Shown one piece after another: positions 24,165 to 32,804 of a DNA stretch of 64,000 nucleotides. The notes below the pieces were generated by a model, which saw only the letters and a list, made by a program, of their open reading frames with translations, did not search any database and was not told the origin of the DNA. Location of the stretch: assembly GCA_946221385.1 (NCBI GenBank), contig CAMIGX010000007.1, positions 62,001 to 126,000 on the forward strand. Direction: 5' to 3'. The position numbers and the translations under genes are program-made. Source of the DNA: an uncultured Propionimicrobium sp. (GTDB taxonomy: Bacteria; Actinomycetota; Actinomycetes; Propionibacteriales; Propionibacteriaceae). Every line of letters starts with the position of its first letter. Position 1 is the first letter of the stretch.

Positions 24165-25195
24165 CGCTGGCCCCTGCCTTTGAACTCGCGGGCGGTACGT
24201 TCGCCGAGGGTCTCGGCCAAGGTGGCGTCATAGCGGTCATAGGCAGCGACGATCTGCCCGACCAGCCGGTGACGGACGACGTCGTGGCTAGTCAGCTGGC
24301 AAAAAGCGATGTCATCGATGTCAGCCAAGATGTGCTGCACGGCGCGCAAGCCGCTGGGCACTCCGCCCGGCAGGTCGATCTGGGTGATGTCGCCGGTGAC
24401 GACGATCTTGGAGTTGAAACCAAGTCGGGTGAGGAACATCTTCATCTGTTCCATCGAGGTGTTTTGGGCCTCGTCGAGGACGATGAAAGCGTCGTTCAGC
24501 GTGCGGCCGCGCATATAGGCCAGCGGCGCGACCTCGATGACGCCGCTAGTCAGCAGCTTGGGCACCGAATCGCGGTCTAAGAAGTCGTGCAGCGCGTCAT
24601 AAAGCGGACGCAAGTAGGGGTCGATCTTGTCGTTGAGCGTGCCGGGCAGGAAACCGAGCCGCTCGCCGGCTTCGATCGCTGGCCGGGTCAAGATGATTCG
24701 GCTGATCTGCTTGGCTTGCAGCGCTTGGACGGCCTTGGCCATCGCCAGGTAGGTCTTGCCGGTGCCGGCTGGTCCGATGCCGAAGGTCAGCGTGTGCTTG
24801 TCGATCGCGTCGACGTAGCGCTTCTGGTTCAGCGTCTTGGGGCGGATGGTCTTGCCGCGGGTGGAGAGGATGTCTTGGGTCAACACTTCGGATGCTGAGA
24901 CTTCTGCGTCAGCAGTGCTCATGTCGACGATGCGCGTCACCGATTCCTTGTTTAGCCGCTGTCCAGAACGAATCACAGCGAACATCTGACGCAACACCTC
25001 AAGGGCGAGGTCGACGTCAGATTGAGCGCCGGTGACGGTGATGTCGGATCCACGGACGTGCAAGTCAGCGTTGAGTTTCGTCTCGAGCAGCCGCAGGAAT
25101 TCGTCCCGCGGTCCAAGGACGTTGATGAGGTCGATATTGGCCGGCACCCGCATGGTCTGCGTGACGGCTTCGTCATTGGTGGGCGCAAGAGTCAA
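24161..25195 (-). CDS. phoH: PhoH-like ATPase
   Basis: 344-aa PhoH/YbeZ protein. It has a KH-like N-terminal segment (VRGSDITVTGAQSDVDLALEVL), Walker A FGIGPAGTGKTYLAMAKAV and Walker B FIVLDEAQNTSMEQMKMFL. It is probably an RNA helicase-like partner of YbeY. The start is doubtful: TTG 25195 lacks a ribosome site, whereas GGAGG (about 25241-25246) lies just upstream of an in-frame CTG at 25237-25235, which would add 14 residues beginning (M)SKPESAGAE. First gene of the phoH-ybeY-corC-era operon. Confidence 0.93.
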   Translation of the reverse strand: MTLAPTNDEAVTQTMRVPANIDLINVLGPRDEFLRLLETKLNADLHVRGSDITVTGAQSDVDLALEVLRQMFAVIRSGQRLNKESVTRIVDMSTADAEVSASEVLTQDILSTRGKTIRPKTLNQKRYVDAIDKHTLTFGIGPAGTGKTYLAMAKAVQALQAKQISRIILTRPAIEAGERLGFLPGTLNDKIDPYLRPLYDALHDFLDRDSVPKLLTSGVIEVAPLAYMRGRTLNDAFIVLDEAQNTSMEQMKMFLTRLGFNSKIVVTGDITQIDLPGGVPSGLRAVQHILADIDDIAFCQLTSHDVVRHRLVGQIVAAYDRYDATLAETLGERTAREFKGRGQR

Positions 25196-25237
25196 AGGTT
25201 GGCCAGTTTCAGCACCGGCACTTTCAGGTTTAGACAG

Positions 25238-25602
25238 GGTTCCTCCACGTGACGAAATACGCTTTCAGTCTACCGCGCGTCGGCAGGTGTGCCGCCGAGT
25301 CGCTCCCCCGACGCGCGGGGCGTCAGCGATCGCCCTTAAGGTTAACGAAAGAAATCCCCGCATAGGCGCCGTGCTGGAGCAAGATTCCGCGCCCGCTCCG
25401 GACGAGTTTTTGGTATCGAGTGACTACTCATGCCGTGCCGTAGTGAGCAAATTGGGATGGAGCTCCATTTTGCTGTCGAGCATGAGCTCTCCGAGGACAT
25501 TCTTCGATCTAAGTGGGGGCCTCGGCGCTGACCACGAGAGGCGACGGGCGAGTCGGCTACAAACGGTCACAGGCGTTCAACGAGTTGTACCTTCCTTTTT
25601 AT
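25238..25602. other. Intergenic junction between phoH and the type III restriction gene
   Basis: About 365 bases with no convincing gene. Near phoH there is a GC-rich segment with a 5-bp stem (CCCCG-ACGCG-CGGGG, about 25306-25320). A 33-codon open frame on the plus strand (about 25428-25526) has no recognisable product. This is the boundary where accessory genes separate phoH from rsmE. Confidence 0.6.
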
Positions 25603-28257
25603 TTAGAGCTTCTGGAGGATCGAGAAGAATTGAGACTGGTTCAGTGCCCCTTCCAGCGGTGTGACACCGTCTGGGAACACCATGTAGTACCGGAACTGAC
25701 TACCTGCTAGTTCGGCCCACTTCTTGCCGAGTTTGATCTTTCGCCAGGAGTCATCGTTTTTGAGATGTTCTCCCTTGGGTTCAACCATCACCACGACCCG
25801 ACTGTTGGTCATCACAATGAAGTCGGGGTAGTGGTTGAACGGGCCGTTGATTGCGAATCCTTTTCGTTCAATGTTGCGGTGCCACCATTGCACGTTCTTC
25901 ATACCGGAGAATCGCGCGGCGAACTCCAGCTCGTCCTTGTTCATCTGGCCTTCAGCCTCATAGAGCGAACCGCCGATCAGCGAGGTCGAGTGGATGGGTT
26001 GAATCACCAGCGGCAGATTATAGGTGTATTGAATGTCGATGTGGCCGGTTTCTATATCTTCATAGAACTTCTTGACCTTATGGTCCTCCAGCAGACCTTT
26101 GATCTTCTCGCGGATCTTGTCGGCCACGGCATTCGGCCGTTCCTGGTAGGCAAGCAGGTCTTCCGTGTCGAAGTTCTCAGTCATCCGGCCGATGTAGGAA
26201 CGCAGATCAGAATCATTGACGGAGTTGATAGGCTTGAGCCGATTGTAGATAGCTTCGGCCGCGCTGCGTTTCTGGGACTCGACGCTGAGCTTGCTGAAAT
26301 ACTCACGCAGTCGCCGTTGATCAGCGGCGCTCATGCGGAAAGCGCGTGGAACGTCAGCCTTGTTCTCGACGTCAATGCGGTACATCTGCTCATCTGCTGA
26401 GGTCAGGTCTATCTGGGTGTCCTTATCCCGCAGCACAAAGTCTGCGGCGAGCGCTTCATTACGCAGAAGATCCACCCCGTCATCGCACGTTGGGAACAGC
26501 ACCGACCGAGGAGCCTGGATAACGAACTGTGGAATCTTCAACTTAGAAACTTCGTCGCGGTAGTCAGCGATCATTGCCGTCGTGTCCACGGTTTCCTCCA
26601 AATCTGAGGGAACAAAATCATCGCCCAGCTGGGCTGCCTGCTCTGCCTCTTGCTCATAATCAGCTCCTTGCTGAGCGGCATGTTCCAGCATCGACGCCAA
26701 TCCCGCACTGGCGTCCCCAGATTCGGCCGTCTCGCCTGCAGTCGTGCCTCGCTGCTCAAGGTCGGAGGCGACATCTTTCTCGTCGAAGTCAAGGAATTCC
26801 TCGTCTGCAGTTTCCGGCTGATCCTGTGGCACGTCAGACTGTAGATGAGAGGTTGGCGTGGGAGATTCTGACGTGAAATCAAGGACCGATTCGTCCACGG
26901 CACGGAAGTCACGCTTGGAGAACCCTGCACTGTTTAAGCCCGCAACAATCTGATTGAGCGTGGTACTGAAATCATTTGACGAGGTGAGCACGTAGCTCAT
27001 ATTCAACAGCTGGTCGCGCTGCCGTGCCGCGTGAGGCTGGCGCAGTACGCGCCCAAGGATTTGCTCCACATCGACCTGACTGGTCTTGTTCGCAAGAGAG
27101 GCCAAAACATAGGCGAACGGACAATCCCAGCCTTCTTTGAGAGCATTGACGGTGATGATGTACCGGATCTCGCACTCTGGACTCAGCAGATCCACGCCCT
27201 TCAGCTCGTTGATGTTTGCCGTCTTGATTGCGATCTGCTCAGCCGGGATGCCGGTGTTGACCAGTTTGTCACGCAGTTTCTCGAACGACGTGGAATCCTC
27301 ATCCGTCTTGGGTTCCGCCTGGAACAGCACGATCGGGCGAATATAGCCCCCACCCACAGCTTGCTGTTGGACAGCTGCGGCTTCGAGTGACTGTCGCAGA
27401 TCGATCGCGTCCGTTACCACCTCCGCCTGTGAAGACCGGTTATAGGCGATCACCGGGAGTTTGACCATGTTCTCGTTCTTCAACGCCAGCGCATCGACAT
27501 AGGAAATAATGTTCGACTGCTTCTTCGGCGTTGCCGTCAGATCAAGAATGAACGCCGGATTGAAGTTCACCAGCATCTCGGTACTCAAGTTACTGGTGGC
27601 GTGGTGCGATTCATCCACGATCACAACCGGGTTCAGCTGGTTAATCACCTGGAACAAGGCGGTCCCGTCAGCGTTCTCGATCGGCTGCTCGGGGGCGCCC
27701 AACGCGGTCGCGAACGGCGCCAGATTGCCGTTAGCCTGGTAAGCTTTGCGACCTTCCTTATTGGCCGAGCGGAATGAGTCATACGACAGCACCATCACTG
27801 ACAACTGTTCCGCCACCGTCGCCGGGCTAAAGTTCTGGCCAGCCAGCAACTCTTCCTTCGAATACACCTCCACACGTCCACTGAAATCGGCATTCAGACG
27901 CTGACGATACGGGTGATGCGGATCCTTCAATGCTGCCAAGGCTTGAGTCAGAATCGCCTCGGAAGGCACAAGCCAGACCACCGCACGGCCTCGCACCAAC
28001 GGCAGCGCATCAAAAATCGGCTTTACCGATGCACATGCCAAGAACGTCTTGCCGCCACCAGTGGGCACTTTGTAACACACATGCGGAACCCCATCGATGA
28101 TGTTGTGATACCCAGGGATTCCATCCTTACCAACAGGGATCTGGCGAGACTCCCAAAACGCGGTAAATGCATCGCTCAGCGACGAATGCTCCCTCAACTG
28201 CGCAAGGTAATCCGTGAGGTCGGCGATCACACGCTTCTGATAGTTCTTCAACTCCAT
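25603..28257 (-). CDS. res: Type III restriction endonuclease subunit Res
   Basis: 884-aa Res subunit of a type III restriction-modification system: an ATP-dependent SF2 translocase with nuclease. Walker A is KVPTGGGKTFLACAS (about 65-80), the helicase box II is VIVDESHHA, and the late helicase motifs include EQILGRVLRQPHA (motif VI). A C-terminal PD-(D/E)XK nuclease is visible as PDF at about 811 and EPKG near 827-830. It starts at ATG 28257 with AGGAG 7 bases upstream. It follows mod by 17 bases on the same strand. It acts only in complex with Mod on head-to-head unmethylated sites. An acidic insert (about 470-540) looks unstructured. Confidence 0.93.
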   Translation of the reverse strand: MELKNYQKRVIADLTDYLAQLREHSSLSDAFTAFWESRQIPVGKDGIPGYHNIIDGVPHVCYKVPTGGGKTFLACASVKPIFDALPLVRGRAVVWLVPSEAILTQALAALKDPHHPYRQRLNADFSGRVEVYSKEELLAGQNFSPATVAEQLSVMVLSYDSFRSANKEGRKAYQANGNLAPFATALGAPEQPIENADGTALFQVINQLNPVVIVDESHHATSNLSTEMLVNFNPAFILDLTATPKKQSNIISYVDALALKNENMVKLPVIAYNRSSQAEVVTDAIDLRQSLEAAAVQQQAVGGGYIRPIVLFQAEPKTDEDSTSFEKLRDKLVNTGIPAEQIAIKTANINELKGVDLLSPECEIRYIITVNALKEGWDCPFAYVLASLANKTSQVDVEQILGRVLRQPHAARQRDQLLNMSYVLTSSNDFSTTLNQIVAGLNSAGFSKRDFRAVDESVLDFTSESPTPTSHLQSDVPQDQPETADEEFLDFDEKDVASDLEQRGTTAGETAESGDASAGLASMLEHAAQQGADYEQEAEQAAQLGDDFVPSDLEETVDTTAMIADYRDEVSKLKIPQFVIQAPRSVLFPTCDDGVDLLRNEALAADFVLRDKDTQIDLTSADEQMYRIDVENKADVPRAFRMSAADQRRLREYFSKLSVESQKRSAAEAIYNRLKPINSVNDSDLRSYIGRMTENFDTEDLLAYQERPNAVADKIREKIKGLLEDHKVKKFYEDIETGHIDIQYTYNLPLVIQPIHSTSLIGGSLYEAEGQMNKDELEFAARFSGMKNVQWWHRNIERKGFAINGPFNHYPDFIVMTNSRVVVMVEPKGEHLKNDDSWRKIKLGKKWAELAGSQFRYYMVFPDGVTPLEGALNQSQFFSILQKL

Positions 28258-28274
28258 GATCAAACTCCTGGCCT

Positions 28275-30236
28275 TTACAAGCGCGTGATATCCCGAGGGA
28301 TCTTCTTAAACGTGATCGAATACGCAGCCAACTCCTGCTCAGACAGCACACACGTATCGGCATAAATCACATACGATTCAGCCGCGCACTCCGCCGGGAT
28401 CGACGCTAGATACTCCCTATTAAGCACTGTTGGGGTGGCGGCATCAAAACCGAAGAAATACGCCACCCCAGTAGCAGCACGCCCCAGGAAATCAGGGTGA
28501 ATATCGGCTGATCCCGACTCGTAAGCCTGACCGGTTTCGGTGAACCAGATGTACTCACGCACACGCTCAAGCGGAACCTCCGGATTCAGGTCACCATCAA
28601 TGAGTAGTGGGGAGCCAAGTTCGTAGTAGGAGAAACTGCCTCCGGTACCCGAAACATCTTCCTCGTGTTCTTGCCGAGCGACCACCTGAACGAACGAACA
28701 ACCAGACTTGCCGGTAACTTTCGTGACGATCTTCGGCCGCAGCACTTCCGTGTAGCTTCCCTGCGCCTGCTCGAAAACTTCCGTGGCCTCAGCCAAAAGA
28801 CTCTCGCCCTTGCGCAACGCGCTCAAAGTCAGTTTCTTCTCGAACAGCACGTGCTCTTCAGTACGTGTGTCCTTGAACCCGTGAATCGTGCGGCGCACCC
28901 GCTCGGCAGTCACCGTATCGGCGTAGTCGCCAAGTTCGACAAGAATGAACCTGCGCTCTCCACCGTCTTGCTTGTTTAGATCTAAGACTGCCTGCGCTGT
29001 TGTTCCTGAGCCAGCAAACGAATCAAGAACTAAGGCATCGCTCTTGTCCACGAGAGAAATTAAGTACTCGATCATGCGGCAGTTCTTGGGGTTGGGAAAC
29101 TTTCCTGTGCCTAGAACTTCATTGAGAAGAGTTGTTCCATCACTTGTTGGAAAGGAAAGAATACTCCGAACGTTTGTGCCGCCTTCGCTCAATTCGTAGG
29201 CAGTGCCATCAATGATTCGAACATCATCTTCATTGACAGATATTTTCTTTTTTACCTGATATCCGCCCGAACGCAACTTGTGGATGTAAAGTTCATCCGG
29301 ATTCTCATTTACATTGTCGAGATCCCAAGTCCAAGCGCCAAGCTGGTCTCGAACCCGTGGTGGCCGGATGGGGACATATCCATTGGCAATATAATCTTTT
29401 CTATCCGAGTAAATATCCTCTGTTGCAGTCGGATCTAGTGCAGCGTCCTTGTTGTAATCAGAAATCGCTTCAAAATGTCCGGTGGCTTCCGAGTAATAGA
29501 TTGTGAATCCGAGATTCGGGCGCGCAGAGAGCACACCGCCACTTGCTCGGGTCGTAATAGGATCTCCGAGGCGATACCACCCGGTTTCGTCACTGTAGGC
29601 ACGTTTTAGGGTTTCGGATCGATCCCGGAGCATCGCTGATAGATCAGAATCTCCCACCAAAGCCTGCTTGCGATAAACCAAAATGTACTCATGATTTCGT
29701 TGAATATCGCTCGTGTCAGACTTGGAATTTCCTTTTTCTTGAATGAGTGTTCCTAGGCGGTTGGCTCCGCCAAAAATCTCATCCAAGATTAAAGTCAGCT
29801 TTGCTTGCTCGTTGTCGTCGATAGAAACAAAGAGAACAGCAGAGCGTGCCATGAGGCGGTGCAGGAGCCGCAGACGTGGGTACATCATGCATAACCACTT
29901 GTCATGACGAGTAAGGTCTTCGCCCTCTTTACCGACGACTTCGCCGAGCCATTTCTTGATGCGTGGGTCGTTGACAGCGTCGTTATATACCCACCCCTCA
30001 TTGCCTGTGTTGTAGGGAGGGTCGATATAGATGCAGTCGACTTTCCCCTCGTATTTGGGCAGTAGCGCTTTGAGGGCTTCAAGGTTATCGCCATGAATGA
30101 TCATGTTCTCGGAGCCGTTGTCTTCGTCATGTTGTCCGGTCTCGTCGAAAGAGTATTGGCGGTTGAGCACGCGGTAAGGAACGTCGAGGTGATGGGTGAC
30201 GACTTTGTCTTTGCCTACCCACGTCAGTTCAGGCAT
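28275..30236 (-). CDS. mod: Type III DNA adenine methyltransferase Mod
   Basis: 653-aa beta-class N6-adenine methyltransferase that both protects DNA and gives the type III system its sequence specificity. The catalytic motif is IDPPYNTGNEGWVYND (about 72-87), and the SAM motif DSFAGSGTTAQAVLDL comes after it, the beta-class order. Between them lies the target recognition domain. This middle part (about 28970-29800) is visibly AT-richer than the two ends: hand counts give 38% GC in 29221-29280 and 43% in 29701-29760, against 55% in 28801-28860. AAGGAG precedes the ATG by about 10 bases. I saw no simple-sequence repeat that would make it phase variable. Confidence 0.93.
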   Translation of the reverse strand: MPELTWVGKDKVVTHHLDVPYRVLNRQYSFDETGQHDEDNGSENMIIHGDNLEALKALLPKYEGKVDCIYIDPPYNTGNEGWVYNDAVNDPRIKKWLGEVVGKEGEDLTRHDKWLCMMYPRLRLLHRLMARSAVLFVSIDDNEQAKLTLILDEIFGGANRLGTLIQEKGNSKSDTSDIQRNHEYILVYRKQALVGDSDLSAMLRDRSETLKRAYSDETGWYRLGDPITTRASGGVLSARPNLGFTIYYSEATGHFEAISDYNKDAALDPTATEDIYSDRKDYIANGYVPIRPPRVRDQLGAWTWDLDNVNENPDELYIHKLRSGGYQVKKKISVNEDDVRIIDGTAYELSEGGTNVRSILSFPTSDGTTLLNEVLGTGKFPNPKNCRMIEYLISLVDKSDALVLDSFAGSGTTAQAVLDLNKQDGGERRFILVELGDYADTVTAERVRRTIHGFKDTRTEEHVLFEKKLTLSALRKGESLLAEATEVFEQAQGSYTEVLRPKIVTKVTGKSGCSFVQVVARQEHEEDVSGTGGSFSYYELGSPLLIDGDLNPEVPLERVREYIWFTETGQAYESGSADIHPDFLGRAATGVAYFFGFDAATPTVLNREYLASIPAECAAESYVIYADTCVLSEQELAAYSITFKKIPRDITRL

Positions 30237-30423
30237 CTAAGTCCTGCTCCTTCTGGTTGTTTCAATTGATGACTATTCCTTCGCGTCCATGCGCTGAGGA
30301 CCATACGGTTTGTATGCGACTCGCTGTCGACCGAGCGCTATCCATATGGCAATTGCCAGTACGTCTGGTCGTAACCCTTGGCTTTGGGGTTGAGACAGGC
30401 AAGAGCTTGCGCTTCCCAAGATG

Positions 30424-30894
30424 TCAGCCCTTGATCGAGTTTTCCTCAAGCTCTTCGTAGGGTTCATCGATCTCGTTTTCGTCGATGATGTGCATCGCGG
30501 CCTCTTCAGCTGAGGCTGCTCCCCCGGCGATGCCCACGTCAGCGGCAATAGACTCAGCTTCAACGTCGATCATGTCGCCGTCGACATTGATCAAGCGTCC
30601 CGCCCGACGGCCACCGACTTGCCGCTTCTCGCCACTGGGATTCCACGGACCGGTCAGCTTGTTGGGGTCTTCTTCGGGCTCTTCTTGCTTTAGCCGCATC
30701 TCGATCGTCTCACCTTGGGCCATTTCGGCTGGGGTATTGCCGAACCCCTGCGCCACCGACCAATGATCGGGCGCCACATAACCCTCGTCTAGCGGATCCT
30801 CGACACCGCGCGAGATCAGCGTGTCCTGTTGGGTCAGCTGCTCGTCCTGATCAGGCATCTGGGAATCTGGCTCAATAACGGCGTCGTTGCTCAT
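30424..30894 (-). CDS. DUF5709 family protein
   Basis: 156-aa acidic soluble protein of the actinobacterial DUF5709 family. Recognisable parts are DTLISRGVEDPLDEGYVAPD, WSVAQGFGNTPAEMAQGETI and GRRAGRLINVDGDMID, followed by an AEEAAMHII helix. No catalytic motif is visible and no function is known. It is rich in Glu and Asp and probably partly disordered at the N-terminus. It lies between the type III system and the divergent RelBE pair. Confidence 0.8.
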   Translation of the reverse strand: MSNDAVIEPDSQMPDQDEQLTQQDTLISRGVEDPLDEGYVAPDHWSVAQGFGNTPAEMAQGETIEMRLKQEEPEEDPNKLTGPWNPSGEKRQVGGRRAGRLINVDGDMIDVEAESIAADVGIAGGAASAEEAAMHIIDENEIDEPYEELEENSIKG

Positions 30895-30982
30895 GAACCA
30901 ATTGTGCCAAGACCGCTGATGAAGTGCACCGAAATATGCACCGCATATTGATTCTGTGTGTCTTCACTGCGAAACTGTATAC

Positions 30983-31264
30983 ATGTCTACACAAGTGCTC
31001 AGCGTGCGCGTCAGCGATGACGTAAAGGCTCGTCTTGACGCTTTAAGTGCCGCCACGGGACGCTCCCGTTCCTATTACGTCCAAGAGGCACTTTTGGAAC
31101 ACCTTGAAGACATGGAGTGGGCCTATGACATCGCTTCGCGAGCCGAATCAATCCGTCGCGGCGACCGGTCGACGCGCACCTTCGATGAAGTCGCAGCAGA
31201 TCTCAGTTTTGACCCAGATGAGCTTCGCGACGAAGTAACGGAATCACATGCCGTGGAGGGTTGA
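30983..31264 (+). CDS. RelB/ribbon-helix-helix antitoxin
   Basis: 93-aa antitoxin. The N-terminal ribbon-helix-helix (QVLSVRVSDDVKARLDALS, then RSRSYYVQEALLEHLEDME) binds DNA as a dimer, and the C-terminal part should wrap the toxin. ATG 30983 is preferred over the upstream frame start at 30956. The ATG sits at the edge of the palindrome TGTATACA (30976-30983), a likely self-repression site also resembling a -10. It overlaps the toxin gene by 17 bases. Confidence 0.87.
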   Translation: MSTQVLSVRVSDDVKARLDALSAATGRSRSYYVQEALLEHLEDMEWAYDIASRAESIRRGDRSTRTFDEVAADLSFDPDELRDEVTESHAVEG

Positions 31265-31514
31265 GTTCGATCCCACCTGCGAGCGGCAACTGCGACGCCT
31301 AGATAGGCCTGTCGCCAAAAGAATCCTGAAGACGTTAGCTGAGCTCGCGCTCCTAGAAGATCCACGCGTACGCTGCAAACCTCTCCGAGGGCCATTGTCT
31401 GGACTTTGGCGCCTTCGAGTCGAGGATTACCGCGCGATCTTGGATATCCGTAATGGCGAAATGGTCATTTTGGCGCTCGACCTTGGGCACCGAAGCGAGA
31501 TTTACGAAGATTGA
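31248..31514 (+). CDS. RelE/ParE-family toxin
   Basis: 88-aa RelE-fold toxin starting MPWRVEFDPTCERQLRRLD. It has the family-typical CKPLRGPLSGLWRLRVEDYR and AILDIRNGEMVILALDLGHR segments. RelE members cleave mRNA on the ribosome; ParE members act on gyrase. The ending HRSEIYED, with conserved His/Arg and Tyr, favours RelE. It overlaps the antitoxin gene by 17 bases, and its 3' end overlaps the convergent tgt gene by 13 bases. Confidence 0.88.
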   Translation: MPWRVEFDPTCERQLRRLDRPVAKRILKTLAELALLEDPRVRCKPLRGPLSGLWRLRVEDYRAILDIRNGEMVILALDLGHRSEIYED

Positions 31515-32752
31515 TCACTCGATTTATAGAAGCGCCTAAGGGTTTCGGTGCGTAGCTCATAGAAGGTGCCGTCCTTGATGGAGGCACGGATCGAGTCGAC
31601 TAGACGTACCGTCCAGCGCTCGTTGTGGATCGTAGCGAGGGTGTATCCGAGCATCTCTTTGGCTTTGAAGAGATGGTGGATGTAGGCACGGCTGTAGTTG
31701 GCGCAGGTGTAGCAGTCGCAACCGTCCTCCAGCGGACCCCAGTCGCGCTTGAAGCGAGCACTGGTCAGGTTGTAGCGGCCGTCAGCAGTGTAGATCGCTG
31801 AATTGCGCGCCACTCGACTCGGGTTGACGCAATCAAAAGTGTCCGCGCCGTTCTCGATGCACCAAAACAGATCATCCGGCTCAGAGATGCCCAACATGTG
31901 TTTTGGCTTGTCAGCTGGTAGTTCTTCGGCGCACCAGGAGACGATATTGCCCAAATTGTGCTTCTCGAGCGCCCCGCCGATGCCATAGCCGTCGAAATTC
32001 CAGCCCGCATGCTGCGTGGCAGCCAGATCCCGGCAAGCTTGACGACGCAGATCCTCATATTGCGCGCCTTGCACGACGCCAAACAGCGCCTGATATGGCC
32101 GATGTGAGCGCTGCTGAGTGAACTCATAGTGCGCAGCCAGACAACGCTCAGCCCATCGCTGGGTCCGGGCTACCGAATCTTCTTGATAGTGCCGCGTGTT
32201 CAACAGCGTGGTCAGCTCGTCGAACGCGAACATGATATCCGCGCCGAGCTGATGTTGAATGCCGATCGACACCTCCGGGGTGAAACGATGCTTCGAACCG
32301 TCCAACGGAGAATGGAAATCGACGCCGTCCTCGTCGACGAAAGCGTTGCGTTGTTTGCCTTCGGCGATGACGTCGTCAGCTTGCAGGCCGGTGACGTCCA
32401 TCGCCAAGACCTTCTTGTGCCCCGCCCCCAAGCTCAACACCTGAAAACCGCCGGAGTCGGTAAATGTCGGACCCGACCAGTTCATGAAAGAACCAATGCC
32501 TCCAGCTTCGTCGACGATATCTGGGCCCGGCTGCAGGTAGAGATGGAAAGCATTGCCGAGCACAGCTTGCGCACCAAGCTCTTTGACCATCTCCGGAGTG
32601 ACGGCCTTCACCGTCGCCTTCGTGCCGACGACGATGAATGCGGGTGTTTCGATGTCACCGTGCGGGGTGTGGATGACTCCTGCTCGTCCCAGCCCATTAG
32701 GCAATTTGCTAGTGATCTCGTATGAGAAGTCGGCTGGGCTTGGAGTAGGCAC
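31502..32752 (-). CDS. tgt: tRNA-guanine transglycosylase
   Basis: 416-aa Tgt, which exchanges G34 for preQ1 in GUN-anticodon tRNAs on the way to queuosine. The TDSGGFQVLSLG motif carries the general-base Asp, FDCVNPSRVARNSA the nucleophile region, and the zinc site is CDCYTCANYSRAYIHHLFKA. It begins at a GTG (MPTPSPADFSYEI). Its 3' end runs 13 bases into the relE toxin, so the RelBE pair was inserted, or has extended, right up to tgt. Confidence 0.95.
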   Translation of the reverse strand: MPTPSPADFSYEITSKLPNGLGRAGVIHTPHGDIETPAFIVVGTKATVKAVTPEMVKELGAQAVLGNAFHLYLQPGPDIVDEAGGIGSFMNWSGPTFTDSGGFQVLSLGAGHKKVLAMDVTGLQADDVIAEGKQRNAFVDEDGVDFHSPLDGSKHRFTPEVSIGIQHQLGADIMFAFDELTTLLNTRHYQEDSVARTQRWAERCLAAHYEFTQQRSHRPYQALFGVVQGAQYEDLRRQACRDLAATQHAGWNFDGYGIGGALEKHNLGNIVSWCAEELPADKPKHMLGISEPDDLFWCIENGADTFDCVNPSRVARNSAIYTADGRYNLTSARFKRDWGPLEDGCDCYTCANYSRAYIHHLFKAKEMLGYTLATIHNERWTVRLVDSIRASIKDGTFYELRTETLRRFYKSSDQSS

Positions 32753-32804
32753 TGATCAATTTTGGCAGATCCGCCAAGCCGGCGATTGCACTAGTGTTTT
32801 GGAC

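Noticed and set aside
25428..25526. 33-codon plus-strand frame in the phoH-res gap
   Set aside because: No ribosome site, no recognisable product; kept only as a description of the gap.
28275..30236. Phase-variable mod gene
   Set aside because: No homopolymer or short tandem repeat tract long enough for slippage was seen in the coding region or just upstream.
32553..32804. 84-codon N-terminal extension of the metallophosphoesterase
   Set aside because: It overlaps the 5' part of tgt on the other strand and matches nothing expected before the fibronectin-like domain.
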